From NCBI GenBank assembly GCA_047495785.1, contig JBLDXI010000073.1, positions 372,001 to 436,000 on the forward strand: a DNA stretch of 64,000 nucleotides, read 5' to 3'. Within the stretch, counting starts at the first letter, position 1. Every line of letters starts with the position of its first letter. The notes under the pieces were generated by a model. That model was not told the DNA's origin. It saw nothing but the letters and a program-made list of their open reading frames with translations, and did not search any database. Source of the DNA: Lepidodermella squamata (lineage: Eukaryota; Gastrotricha). Below are positions 10,191 through 20,132 of this stretch, one piece after another. Both the position numbers and the translations under genes were made by a program.

Positions 10191-11069
10191 AGCTGTCGGG
10201 CGTGTGGATGGCGCAGCTTCGGCTCAGCTGTAGCGCAGCAAAGGTTTTAAAAGCGGAATGTTTTTCCATTCATTTCATCAATCTGAGAATGGCGTTTTCA
10301 CTTTTACCACTAATTTTTGTGTTCTCTGTTTTCGTGGCAAATTTGCCGCTGAACCTCTACTCATCCTCGGAGTCCGAATCCGATGATGGCGAATCTGATG
10401 GCGAATCAGAAGATCGCAGCGAAGGAACCAGCGAGGAAGATGCGGATGAGCATCCTGCTGTCAAGAGAACGTATGAATATGATCAGCATGTTCGACCGTC
10501 AGCTCCACCGGGTGGACTACAGCAGTCACTTGATTGGCTTCGCCGATACGACCCTTACATCAACTGGACCAAAACTCGGGTGAGCAATGGGCGAGGGCAG
10601 GTGTATGGCAAATGCAAATTTCATAAGAAGAAAGGCTACGAGCACTGCCCTGTTCGATGCACGTTGCATGTCAACAACAACGACTGTAACGCCGAGTTCA
10701 GTGGAACGCACAATCACAAGGAGGTTGATCGTCGAATAACACCTCAGCTGATCGCTTACGTCAAGAATTCGGACCCGAACACTCGACCGAAGAAGCTTCG
10801 AACGATGATACGCGATGCAGGGCTTGGGGATTTCACAGGGCGAGTAGGTTTGAAGTCACTCCGAAACTTGAAGTACCGGATAAGGCGGGAGGAGCGAATC
10901 GAAGCCTTAATGCGAACAGGTCTTTCACGCGAAGAAGCCATTCTGAGCGGACCGATGGGCACAGTGGAGTTGCAAAACTGGTGCGATGCGAGAATGGAAG
11001 AGCCTGAAGATGAAGACCAGCCGTTCGTTGTTAGCTATCGAATCAACACGAAACCGACATTTTTCTCAG

Positions 11070-11122
11070 GTACGATGAAAACATCCGACAAACGTCTTTT
11101 TTATCCGACATTCTCTTTTCAG
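11070..11122 (+). other. MULE intron 1 carrying the TIR unit
   Basis: A 53-bp GT-AG intron, phase 1. It contains CATCCGACAAACGTC, a T run and TATCCGACA, the same arrangement as a TIR unit. Confidence 0.85.
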
Positions 11123-11329
11123 TCTGTTTGTCAACTCCTCGACTTCTACGGAACCTCGACAATTCTAAGGGCTTCTTGCAAGTCGATGCCACGCACAAGC
11201 TCATCCGACAGCCTGACAGAGCCAAGGTTCTTGTCGCTGCAACTTCCGATCGCGATCGCCGATGTCACCCGGTAATGGTGTCGGTTTCCTCCAACGAGAA
11301 TCAGCAAGCGTACGATGAGCTTTTTTCTG

Positions 11330-11383
11330 GTATGCTATTCCATCCGACAAACGTCTTTTTTATCCGACATGGTCATTTTATAG
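11330..11383 (+). other. MULE intron 2 carrying the TIR unit
   Basis: A 54-bp GT-AG intron, phase 1. Its core of about 29 bp is identical to that of intron 1, while the splice-site flanks differ. Confidence 0.85.
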
Positions 11384-11562
11384 GAATAAAGATCGCTCGA
11401 CCTGAGTTCTATCCCAGCCATGTCATGGCCGATGGCGCTGACTACATAACGAACGCAATCGCCAAGGCCTGGAAGAAGGCGAAGAGGTCAATGTGCTGGT
11501 ACCACGTGTCGGCTAATGTCAAGAAGCACATTCACAAGTCTGAGAAGGAAATCAAGCAAAAG

Positions 11563-11617
11563 GTAATGTGTCCGAAAAATGACTTTTTTATCCGACATTC
11601 TATCGTATTTATTCCAG
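11563..11617 (+). other. MULE intron 3 carrying a diverged TIR unit
   Basis: A 55-bp GT-AG intron, phase 0. It has GTCCGAAAAATGAC, a T run and TATCCGACATTCT; the second half is identical to intron 1. Confidence 0.8.
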
Positions 11618-12504
11618 ATAAGAAGTGACATCTCGCTGCTTCAACTTGCTCGGGACTCGGAGGAGTTCGACAACCTTCGACAGCTTTTCGTCGACAAATG
11701 GCGTGACAACGCGAAGACAAGAAGCTTTGTCGAATATTTCGAAAAACAGTGGTTGACCTCCGACGTTCAAGGCTGGTACGAGGGATTTTCGAGTTCACAA
11801 ATCGGGAGAAGGTGCTTCTTCGGAACTTTCTTACTCTTACAGCGTACGAAATGCTCCAGAGTTGGTCCCGCTACGATGACGCCTGGGCTGAAGTTGCGAC
11901 AGTTTCGAAACAGTTGAAAACGCAAGCTTGGCAGTTTTTAGCTTCTGATCAACCCAAGATTTTGCCGGCAAGTGATCAAGTCTACTGCTACGTCATCTCA
12001 ACAGGAAACGCTGATCCCGCATTGATTAGGGCGCTCAACTACTCTCAGTATCAGTCTCTCGGACAGTTTTCTGAAGCTTTGAATTCGGCGTGGTTTCTGG
12101 AGGCGAGGCCTGGCCGGGAAACGACATGCTCTTGCCGAGTCGGAGTTAAGAAGATTCCCTGCGTTCACGCGATCGCTTTGCGCCACAGCCTGAAAATCGA
12201 TCGGATTCCTCCTGAACTGCGATCTCTGCCGCTGGCTGCTCCGAGTAAATCGTCACGTGGTCGAAATGCGAAGGTTGGAACGGCGCTTCAGGTCGATGAG
12301 ACAACTGAGCTTGAGGGCGAAGTTCAGCGAATGAGCATCTCACCTGTCGAATTGCAAGGTGGATATCGAGGAGCCAACGCCGTCGCCTGACTTTCCGTCG
12401 CCAGTTCGCCGTGGTCGCCGTGCTGCTACTGCTGCTGCTTCCGCATCGGAGTCTGAAGAATCGATGGTCGAGGAAGATTACGTCGTTAGTCGAGGTTCTG
12501 GTAC

Positions 12505-12595
12505 TCGAGGTGGCCGAGGATCTCGTGGCTCTCGCGGTATTCGAGGTTCTCGAGGTTCTCGAGGTTCTCGAGGTTCTCGAGGTTCTCGAGGTAGT
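12505..12595 (+). repeat. 9-bp tandem repeats encoding RGS
   Basis: CGAGGTTCT is repeated about six times in the last transposase exon and encodes the RGSRGS tail. The long minus-strand ORF here (12146-12769) is its shadow. Confidence 0.8.
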
Positions 12596-12833
12596 GGTCC
12601 AGGTTCTAGCGTTGGACGTGGCTTCGGGTCTCGTGGCGGTCGTGGCTCTAGTGGTGGGCGCGGGTCTCGTGTTGGCCGTGGAACTCGTGGAGGCCGAGGT
12701 GGCCGTGGCTCTGCCGGTGCAACTGGCGGTCGTGCTGTTGGCTCGGTCGATGTTGCCGCTCAGCGGCACACGAGAAGCAACACTCGACTGAACACAGCTT
12801 AATCACGTGACTGTTAATTTTCTTGAATAGCGT

Positions 12834-12946
12834 TGTCGGATAAATAAAGTCACTTTTCTCTTGAATACATACGTGTCGGATGTTTTTAGTCACATTTTTG
12901 GTTGTCGGATGAAATAAGACATTGGTCGGATAAAAAAAGTTTTCCC
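12834..12946 (-). repeat. Right TIR of the MULE
   Basis: Inverted copy of the left TIR with one repeat unit fewer. It ends in TTTCCC next to the 9-bp target duplication. Confidence 0.85.
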
Positions 12947-13057
12947 CCAAGGAAATGGGGATAGTTTCAATAATATGAATATATTCATGAGATGTCATGA
13001 AACTAGGACATTCTTAGATAAGAGCCAAAAATTGCAGAAAAATTTGAGCAATTAGAG

Positions 13058-13512
13058 CAGCGCTTCTCAAACGGTGGGTCGCGACCCCCGCGGGGGTCGC
13101 GGGCCCTTTTTTCGTGGGTCGCCGAGTCAGCCGGAGGTCGCGGGGGTCGCCTGTTGCTTTTCATAAAACTTGAATATTGCAAAAAATTTGGTTCATTTTT
13201 AGTCACTCTTCCAGAGAAAATCTTTAAAAATAGCGTTAGCTAAAGCTCGCTTCGCTCGCATCCAATTTTATTTGACTAAAAACCGTCTGAAATTGCTGTT
13301 GAGAGCCGAGTTCATGTATATTTCGATGAAATTATGTGAAAAAATGCTGTACATTGGGTGATATTTTATTGCTTGGACCCAAAATGCTTGAAGTTTTGAG
13401 CATATTTTCCCACACTGAAAAATTGAAAAAATGCAAAAAATCGCTGGGGGTCGCAGCCTGGTAAAGCATTTTGATTTTGGGGTCGCTAGGTGTGCGGTGT
13501 TGAGAAGCCCTG
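13058..13512. mobile_element. Non-autonomous hAT element, 455 bp
   Basis: It begins CAGCGCTTCTCAAACGGTGG and ends GTTGAGAAGCCCTG, flanked by the perfect 8-bp duplication AATTAGAG (13050-13057 and 13513-13520). The left end is rich in GGGTCGCGACCC-type sequence. It has no ORF and contains the AGCTAAAGCTCGCTTCGCTC module at about 13232-13255. Confidence 0.9.
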
Positions 13513-14140
13513 AATTAGAGTAAGGTTATAACAAATCAAAAATAATTTGTCCATAATTTTTCTGACATAATTATCAACTTTGAGGGCTTCGGAATATTAA
13601 TTAGCACCATATGAATATTCATATTTTTAAAACTATTAAAACTTCTTGGTGTGTCCGAGTTACACTTTTTGTTTTTAGCTGAGCTTAACCCAAGCTTGGA
13701 GCTAAAAATAGTTCGGGCGCGTGTGAGATATTTTTAGTTTCAACTCAACAAATTCCTGACCGTGCGTAACTTTTGATTTTCACTGTATATTTCGATAGCG
13801 TAGCCTATTCTGGTAAAGAAAATATTTTTTCTGGAATTTTCCGATCAAATTGTAACAATATTTTCCTCCCCGACTTATCGACAAATTTCGATCTTCGTGA
13901 TTTTGTGACCTCTTTGCGAATATCTAGGTGGCCTTGCAAAGGTCCTAGGAAGTCGAGCCTGGTCTCGTTTGAAAGAGCGGAAAAAGTTGTTCCAGGGCAC
14001 TAATTACCAATAATTTACAAAAATGACGTTTTCAAAAAATCGATTAAAAAATGGGTCGATTTTACATGCATTTAGCTAGGCGCACATGGCTCAAATAAAA
14101 CGCATAAAAATGTGGCTTTGCACATGGTGACCTTTGCACC

Positions 14141-15714
14141 CTAAAATTTTGACACTATGGTAAGCTTCCGATCTTTATTATTATCTATGCCACTTACCAT
14201 CTGTGCAACTTTTGGATCCAACAACTCTGTGAAACTGATCTCATGCGCATTGTTCAGGAGTAGCGGAGAATTGGGATCATTCAAAGAGTTGAGTAGATCT
14301 AGCGGCGGCATACGCCTCGAACTATCTTTCACCAAAAATGCCAAAATAATGTCTCGGAACGCGGACGAATAGCCACGCGAATCATCAAATGGTATTCGAA
14401 TGTTTCTGAAAATGTGTTGTCGTGATTCTCCTGAGATTTTCAGGTATAGAACTTACAGCATGATATCCAGGGCATTCTCAAACTGGGAAGAAGCCACGTG
14501 GTAAAAAAGTAAAAGACTTGGAAATAAAGCTAACAGGCCTGTAAAAATTGGCTAGCTCGAACAAAGTTACACCCAAAGACCACCAATCGCTTTCGTTCGA
14601 GTGCTCATTTTTGCCAAATAATTCAGGCGCCATGTACAGCTCGGTACCAAGCCTGAAGTTGTACGCTGTCCTTTGGATACTGTTCGAAGAGCTTGAAGAG
14701 TTGTTGACACATTGCGGAACAGTTATTGTAATGAATCGATTCGTCAGTTTTTACCTATCATAAATCTTCGTCAGACCGAAATCGCCGAGTTTTACTTTAC
14801 AATTGTGCAGGAAAATATTCTTCGGTTTGATGTCGCGATGGAGCGCTCGCCTCTCATGCAGAGCAGCCAGAGCCGAAGCAAGTTGTAGCGACCATTCTAA
14901 TAGCAAAACTTGAGGAATGGGACGACCATTTGCTTTCTTCATGTAGTCATCCAAGTCTCCACCCGAACAGTATTCCATGACAAGGTAATACACCAGAGAT
15001 CCAGATGTTTCTCTCTCTGTGGCAAGAGAAGGAAGCATAATGTTGAAAAGGAAGCGCAGCTCGTCAAACGTCAATTTGAGGAATTGTCCGGTTAAATAAT
15101 GGAGTAAGATGTTTTTGTTAAGAAAGAATAGAAACGAAATTCCATATTTTTTCACTACGCTTTCAAGAGATGAAATGGCTTATGGGTGAAAGAGACTGGG
15201 TTGAACTTGAACTTGTGTACTTGAATCCCACAGCCAGTAAAAATCCCAAGAACTGACATTTTCATCAAATTTCACGCATTTCCGAACAAGACCAAGCACA
15301 ATTGAATTTTTTTGCCGCGTTGTTCGGCAATGTTCGTGCCGATAAGGCTTAAATTTAGTTCGCCTAAAGTGGGTGGACATAACATACCTGCGAAAGCTCC
15401 AAAAACATAAACAACATTTGGATGTGACAATTTGTTTAATTTCTCATGCTGCAGAAGCAAAAGCTGCAAAAGAGGTCGCAACTAGGTGAAATCGTTACCT
15501 CTTCCTTGCTCAAATTCACCAGCCTTCCTGCGAAAGTTGGTTCCGCGGCAAATATTTCACGAATTCGCGTGAGGTTTACTGCCTTGACAGCGTAATGCGC
15601 TACGTCGTTACTCCGCCGGCATAGCATCGTGGAGCCGAAGTAACCACTTCCCAATGACTTCTCGATTTTGAAGTCCTGCATTGAATAATACGTATTTTCC
15701 ACACCTGCAGCCAT
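14141..15714 (-). CDS. NEK-like serine/threonine protein kinase
   Basis: Six exons on the minus strand: 15714-15499, 15463-15388, 15154-14755, 14691-14535, 14482-14457 and 14405-14141, giving about 379 aa with all phases consistent. The start of exon 3 is the least certain: its acceptor lies in GCGTAG, with a 233-bp intron before it. The kinase domain is complete: glycine loop GSGYFGS, lysine in YAVKAVN, LVMEYCSGGDLDDYM hinge, catalytic HRDIKPKN, DFG, GTELYMAPE and SDWWSLG. EYCSGGDL and the overall layout suit the NEK/NAK group. The C-terminus beyond the domain is short (about 50 residues). NEK kinases act in mitosis and cilia, but I cannot assign a specific role. It lies between a hAT element and receptor B. 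Confidence 0.8.
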
Positions 15715-17158
15715 GATTGCCCCTCGTTGAACAAAATGAATTCAACATACAGTATGCATTAGGCGAAAAGCAAGTAACACATTAAGCTGAAAAAAACGAT
15801 GACTATATGTTATATTCTATAGGTATATGGCATTAATATATGAATTAATTGTTTAATATGAAGGCAAGTACTTGTACACGTAAGAAAATGAACGAACAAC
15901 AACAATGTATTTTTTGGCGAAACATTTACTTCAGACCGGATATAAACGCTGCAGTACAATTGACGCCAGTTAAAGGGTGAGAAGTTCGATTTACTGAAAT
16001 ATTCAGACATAAGGTAATGATGGGCCATCAAGGGTCACAGGTAGCGAGGACCCTATTCAAATGTTTGGCGAAAACATCGACAATTTAGGATGGATTTTTC
16101 TACAGAGAATTGTTCGCCGGATTTTATCATAAAATTCAAGCACGCGGTTCCGAACGATGAATTTTCAGTCGTCGAAATACAGAAATGTTGACATTTTTCA
16201 TTCGCAATTTTCTCCCTACTATGGCTTGTTTGAATGAGTTCACATCGGCATTAAGCTTTTCAATGGAGCTTTTTGCAACCAAATTTTTTTCAAGATGATC
16301 CCAGATTGTCCAGAATTTGAAAGTCATAATTGGACCGGCCTTGTTTGCTTGGTTCTCTATGCACTTCGTTCTCTATGCAGTGGGGTATCCTATTTACATC
16401 CCATGCTAAATGATAGAATTTATCTTTAAAACTGACGTACTGTGGCGCGGTCCTTTTTCTGACGGGTAATTTCGAGGTATGTCCTTTGTTATTTAAGCTT
16501 GTTACCAATTTTACATGACGACATGATCAATTGAAATTTTTATAACTGAGAACTAAAATTCCAAAGTGAATTTCTGAATTTCTGTTCGGCTGCATCGCAA
16601 TCCTAAGCAATACTGCAGGTTTCATTCACGTGCTGAATCTAATTCAAAGTTCTAGGTATACGAACAATCGCATCGTATGCTTTCAACGGTTGAACCTGTT
16701 TTTTCAAGTTGCGTGATGTCCTAGTCCGTTATTTCTCTTCAAGCCCTCACGGCGGCAGATCGATGAGTTGCTATCGAAAAATGTGCGACGGAAATGTGAA
16801 ACACTCATCTCCTGCACTCACGAGTGTAAATGGATTCCGAAATTTGAAAATCATCATACGGGGACCGGGGCCGTGATTCCGGGGAGTTCGAACATTACCG
16901 GCGTCCAGCTGGGTTAAAGCTCGTTTGCAATAAATAGTACACGCGAAGATAGTTGACACTTGCGTTGGTTGAACATCGGACAGTTTCCTCCCAAAACACT
17001 TAAACACCCCACCCTACAAAGGCCCCACCCTGAAGCTCTCAGAATTCCATCCTGTAATATTTGCAAAAATAACTCTGTAGGCGTTAGATCTTCCGAACTC
17101 TGTGAGATCACAGGAATTAATAGAAAAATACAAACATTACTATTACCTTTTATTCAAA
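15715..17158. other. Intergenic between kinase and receptor B
   Basis: AT-rich with no convincing coding features. About 16595-16800 aligns with the region upstream of receptor A. Short ORFs here have no recognisable composition or homology. Confidence 0.5.
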
Positions 17159-19498
17159 ATGGATCGTATTTTGTTCGCAATTCTTCTCCTGCCGTTCGTA
17201 GGGATTTGCGCTAAACCAACTTTGCGGATTCTGAACCTTATGCCCTTCACTGGGCTCCAACCTAATGAATACAAAACATGCCGAGCTGTAACTGAACTCG
17301 TTTATCAAATTGCTAATGAGCGTAAAGACATTTTACCAAACTATAAGCTGGAACCTCAATTCTCAGACGATAGCGCTGGAGCTTCAGCAGCCAGGCGACT
17401 CCTCGAATTTGACGATCAGTTTGTAAATGGTAGGATTCCTGGTCAAGATATCTACAAAGCTCCCGTGATCTCCGGGTCTTACGTCTCTTGTGAGCTGATT
17501 GCAGCGCATGTCCATATCCTCGACTACGTCCAAATCGCTGCTTGCACGAGTGAAATGCTCTACAACCGCGCTAAATTCCCGAATATATACTTGATAAGGC
17601 CACTCGCGTCGCAATCGTTTCTCGCCAGACTAAGATTCATGGTCGATGTTGGGAAATGGAAGTATTATGCAATCTTCGCGAATTCCAACTCTGAATTCAT
17701 TAATGCGAAATTTCTCCACACAACCGGGTCGAAATTGGGCCACGAAATGTATCTCGACGTAATGACAGACTTCGATGACCAGGCAGCTGCAGTGTTGAAA
17801 AAAGTTGATATTCGCGTCATTGTCCTCGCTTATAGCACGAATAGTATGATTTTGAAGTTTCTTTGTCAGTTTTACGAAAATGGCATAACTGGCTATCGGT
17901 ATGTCTTTATTCTGCCTGGAAGCACTTTCGCAGAACCGAACACACTACCGAAAATCATCAGCCCAGGATGTACGAGAGATATTATTGGAATTCAATTCCA
18001 ATCTTCAGTCTGGGTCTCCTCTCAGGTCATTACTGACGAGGTAAATGTTAAATCCACTCTGGGATACAGCTTGATGGAAACAGATCTGTTACTCGATAAC
18101 TACACCAACAAAATGAGACACCCTGATTACGGAACTCGCAATTTGTGCCATGATATAGCCCTTCAAACCATCCTGTTGCTTAACGAAACCGAGGCAAGAT
18201 TGAAGCAAGAAGGATTGTCCTTACTCAATGTTACCCAGCTGCCACGTTACATTGCAAAAATAACGAATGAAACCTCTCCAACACTTACTTACATGGGTCT
18301 TAGAAAAAGTGGGCTTAGTATCTATAACGAAAGAGCGGAGATAACGGGGAATAAGTGGCCTGTTTTCCGATGGAGCTCAAAGGAAGGCCAAATGACTGTG
18401 GCTATGATTGTTCAAAAATCTTCGGGAAGCAGCGGCGAAGTTTCCTCATATCAAACTCAACAAGTTACGGAAATCAAATGGCCTACACCTAGTGGCGAGC
18501 CACCGAAAGAACGGGCGTTGGTGAAGTTCGAATCGAAAGAAGTCCCACTCGCTCTGAGGATCATACTGTACCTTGTATCAACGATTTCAATGGTTTCAAA
18601 TTTCGTAGCAATAGGTGATATCTTGAAAACTAAAAATGATCTCCGAATGCCGGCATCCTCAACCTTTATATTCGCAGCATTGTCACTTACCGACATCGCA
18701 TCTATTATCTTCATGATAGAGATCGGCTTGGCAAGTGCCTATTCCCATCATTTAGCGAGATTTTTTCTAATCTCAATTGGGTTCAGTGCTTTAAATGGGA
18801 CGATAGTTACCAGGGTCTTTTTCCTGTATAAGGAAGTAAGTAAGTTGGTCTTTAATGAAAGGTGCAAATCTACGGATTTGCGCGAGACATTCCATTCAAA
18901 CGTCAAAAGTCAAAATGGCTACCTGAAACCAACTAAATATTCAGCTATTTTGAAGTCTTCTAAAAGCGATATTTCCGTCGTCAATGATTTAACCCGTCAA
19001 AATTTTCGAAAAATCGACCGGTTAAGTTTGTTAGCTGGCTTTATTGCCATTGCTGTGAGTTTGGTTTTCATGTTCATATGGGCTTCTGTTGACACAATTA
19101 CATGCGAAAAGGTCGCGCTGCACCGAGACCCAATCTATTTTCAAAAGGATGACATATTGTTGTTTGAATATGCTTTGAAATGCTCGTCGAACCATCAAAG
19201 CATTTGGATGGCCGTTATTCTTGCAGCTAACCTCCTAGCGCTGGTTTTAGGCTGTTACTTTGCAAGATATCTCTGTCGAACTGCTAGTTTCATAAAACAT
19301 CATCCTGACAGCAAGTTCGTTTTGATGACAATGCTGAATTTCATCGCGATTTCTATCGCAACATGTCTTATTCTCATCGCGGTTCCGGAATCTCCCATCA
19401 CTGAGCGAATTGTTTTAACCGTGGCAACTGCCGTAGTATCGATCTCGTCGACGGCAATGTTATACTTTCCTCATTGGAAAACTAAGCCGCTAGGCTAA
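17159..19498 (+). CDS. GABA-B-type class C GPCR B
   Basis: Intronless, 779 aa; the ATG at 17159 is chosen because it starts the signal peptide MDRILFAILLLPFVGICA. Residues about 20-455 form an ANF-receptor-type ligand-binding domain with several N-glycosylation sites (NVT, NET). The seven helices follow: about 461-490 (VPLALRIILYL), 498-525, 535-560, about 620-650, 680-705, 720-745 and 750-775. There is no cysteine-rich domain, as in GABA-B receptors, and almost no cytoplasmic tail (it ends PHWKTKPLG) and no coiled coil, unlike canonical GABA-B subunits. The loop between helices 3 and 4 is long and basic. It is probably a plasma-membrane receptor coupled to G proteins; the ligand is unknown. 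Parts of its membrane half are nearly identical in DNA to receptor D. Confidence 0.85.
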   Translation: MDRILFAILLLPFVGICAKPTLRILNLMPFTGLQPNEYKTCRAVTELVYQIANERKDILPNYKLEPQFSDDSAGASAARRLLEFDDQFVNGRIPGQDIYKAPVISGSYVSCELIAAHVHILDYVQIAACTSEMLYNRAKFPNIYLIRPLASQSFLARLRFMVDVGKWKYYAIFANSNSEFINAKFLHTTGSKLGHEMYLDVMTDFDDQAAAVLKKVDIRVIVLAYSTNSMILKFLCQFYENGITGYRYVFILPGSTFAEPNTLPKIISPGCTRDIIGIQFQSSVWVSSQVITDEVNVKSTLGYSLMETDLLLDNYTNKMRHPDYGTRNLCHDIALQTILLLNETEARLKQEGLSLLNVTQLPRYIAKITNETSPTLTYMGLRKSGLSIYNERAEITGNKWPVFRWSSKEGQMTVAMIVQKSSGSSGEVSSYQTQQVTEIKWPTPSGEPPKERALVKFESKEVPLALRIILYLVSTISMVSNFVAIGDILKTKNDLRMPASSTFIFAALSLTDIASIIFMIEIGLASAYSHHLARFFLISIGFSALNGTIVTRVFFLYKEVSKLVFNERCKSTDLRETFHSNVKSQNGYLKPTKYSAILKSSKSDISVVNDLTRQNFRKIDRLSLLAGFIAIAVSLVFMFIWASVDTITCEKVALHRDPIYFQKDDILLFEYALKCSSNHQSIWMAVILAANLLALVLGCYFARYLCRTASFIKHHPDSKFVLMTMLNFIAISIATCLILIAVPESPITERIVLTVATAVVSISSTAMLYFPHWKTKPLG

Positions 19499-19796
19499 AT
19501 TAATAGCGAAATCTGTGTCGATCATCATGGACCTGTATATGATTTTAATTGACCTCTCATTATAATTACATTAGGATTAGGTTTGCTAAATTATTTTGAT
19601 TATGATATCTATCTTGAGTTGTTGGTCCACAGTGTATTTTTGTGGAGCTTTTATGCTGTTTAAAGAAATTGGTTTCTCATTATTAGTTTAATTTATTCCT
19701 TTAATTCAATAGACCAGTAAATTGACCGTTTCAACGAATTTGAGGTTTCGAACACCTTTCAACAAATTTGCAGCATACTTCAGTCATTCATTGTTC
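19499..19796. other. Intergenic, receptor B 3' side
   Basis: AT-rich; I see no gene or clear repeat. Confidence 0.5.
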
Positions 19797-20129
19797 TTAG
19801 TCCACCTTAATTAATTCGTCGAAGGATGAGCTTGGCGAAACTATGCGAATATGGGAAGAAATCTCTGACCCCGAAGATCCTTTCGGCGTATGGTTTACTT
19901 GCAAAGCTGTCAAGCCTCTTTCGTCCCGAGTCCGTTTGCTGTGCTGGTAGACGTGCTTGCTGAGCTGAGTAGGATTGTCGAATCGCTGTGAACAGGCAAA
20001 GCATGAAGCGGCGAATTTATCGGGATGGCGCTTTCCAACGTGGTAGCGAAAGCCGTTGAGGGAAGTATACAGCCTTCGATTAGAACAATACTCGCAGACT
20101 AATCCTACTTTTCGCTGCTCTCCATTCAT
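19797..20129 (-). CDS. Small C2H2 zinc-finger protein, probably 3' exon
   Basis: The open frame from the ATG at 20129 gives 110 aa with two C2H2 zinc fingers: CEYCSNRR...HVGKRH at about 13-36 and CFACSQRF...HVYQH at about 43-63. The remainder is a low-complexity, Ser-rich tail. Two C2H2 fingers suggest nucleic-acid binding in the nucleus. The frame stays open upstream to a possible acceptor (CTCTAG, near 20180), and an upstream minus-strand ORF (about 20440-20230) could be a 5' exon, but the phase with its nearest GT donor does not match. The first exon is therefore unresolved. Confidence 0.55.
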   Translation of the reverse strand: MNGEQRKVGLVCEYCSNRRLYTSLNGFRYHVGKRHPDKFAASCFACSQRFDNPTQLSKHVYQHSKRTRDERGLTALQVNHTPKGSSGSEISSHIRIVSPSSSFDELIKVD

Positions 20130-20132
20130 CAC

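Larger units (their letters stand above)
10208..12802 (+). pseudogene. MULE transposase, catalytic E region lost
   Basis: Exons are 10208-11069, 11123-11329, 11384-11562, 11618-12321 and 12359-12802, with introns of 53, 54, 55 and 37 bp and consistent phases. The N-terminus has an acidic stretch and then a FLYWCH/FAR1-like zinc motif (CKFH...CPVRC...HNH). Next comes the MULE transposase core with the first Asp in LQVDATHKL, the second in VMADGAD, and CWYHVSANVKKH. A SWIM zinc finger (CSCRV...PCVHAIAL) and a C-terminal RGS/RGG-rich tail follow. After QGWYEGF, near 11778-11800, the frame changes and the segment that should hold TNN and the catalytic Glu is absent, so the protein is probably inactive. 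The start could be the ATG at 10208 or 10289. Confidence 0.75.
10067..12946 (+). mobile_element. MULE DNA transposon with repeat-built TIRs
   Basis: The 2880-bp element begins GGGTGTGACTTTTTT and ends, inverted, with GGGAAAACTTTTTTT, flanked by the perfect 9-bp duplication CCAAGGAAA (10058-10066 and 12947-12955), the size typical of Mutator-like elements. The TIRs (about 10067-10190 and 12834-12946) consist of repeated units of the type CATCCGAC-AATGTC-T run-ATCCGAC; the left TIR has one unit more than the right. Between them lies a spliced transposase gene. Confidence 0.9.

Noticed and set aside
11194-11212. TCATCCGACAG inside a transposase exon as a further TIR unit
   Set aside because: Only one short word within coding sequence, without the second half of the unit; probably chance.
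12146-12769. Long minus-strand ORF rich in Thr, Arg and Ser
   Set aside because: It is the antisense shadow of the repetitive RGS/RGG exon of the MULE transposase.
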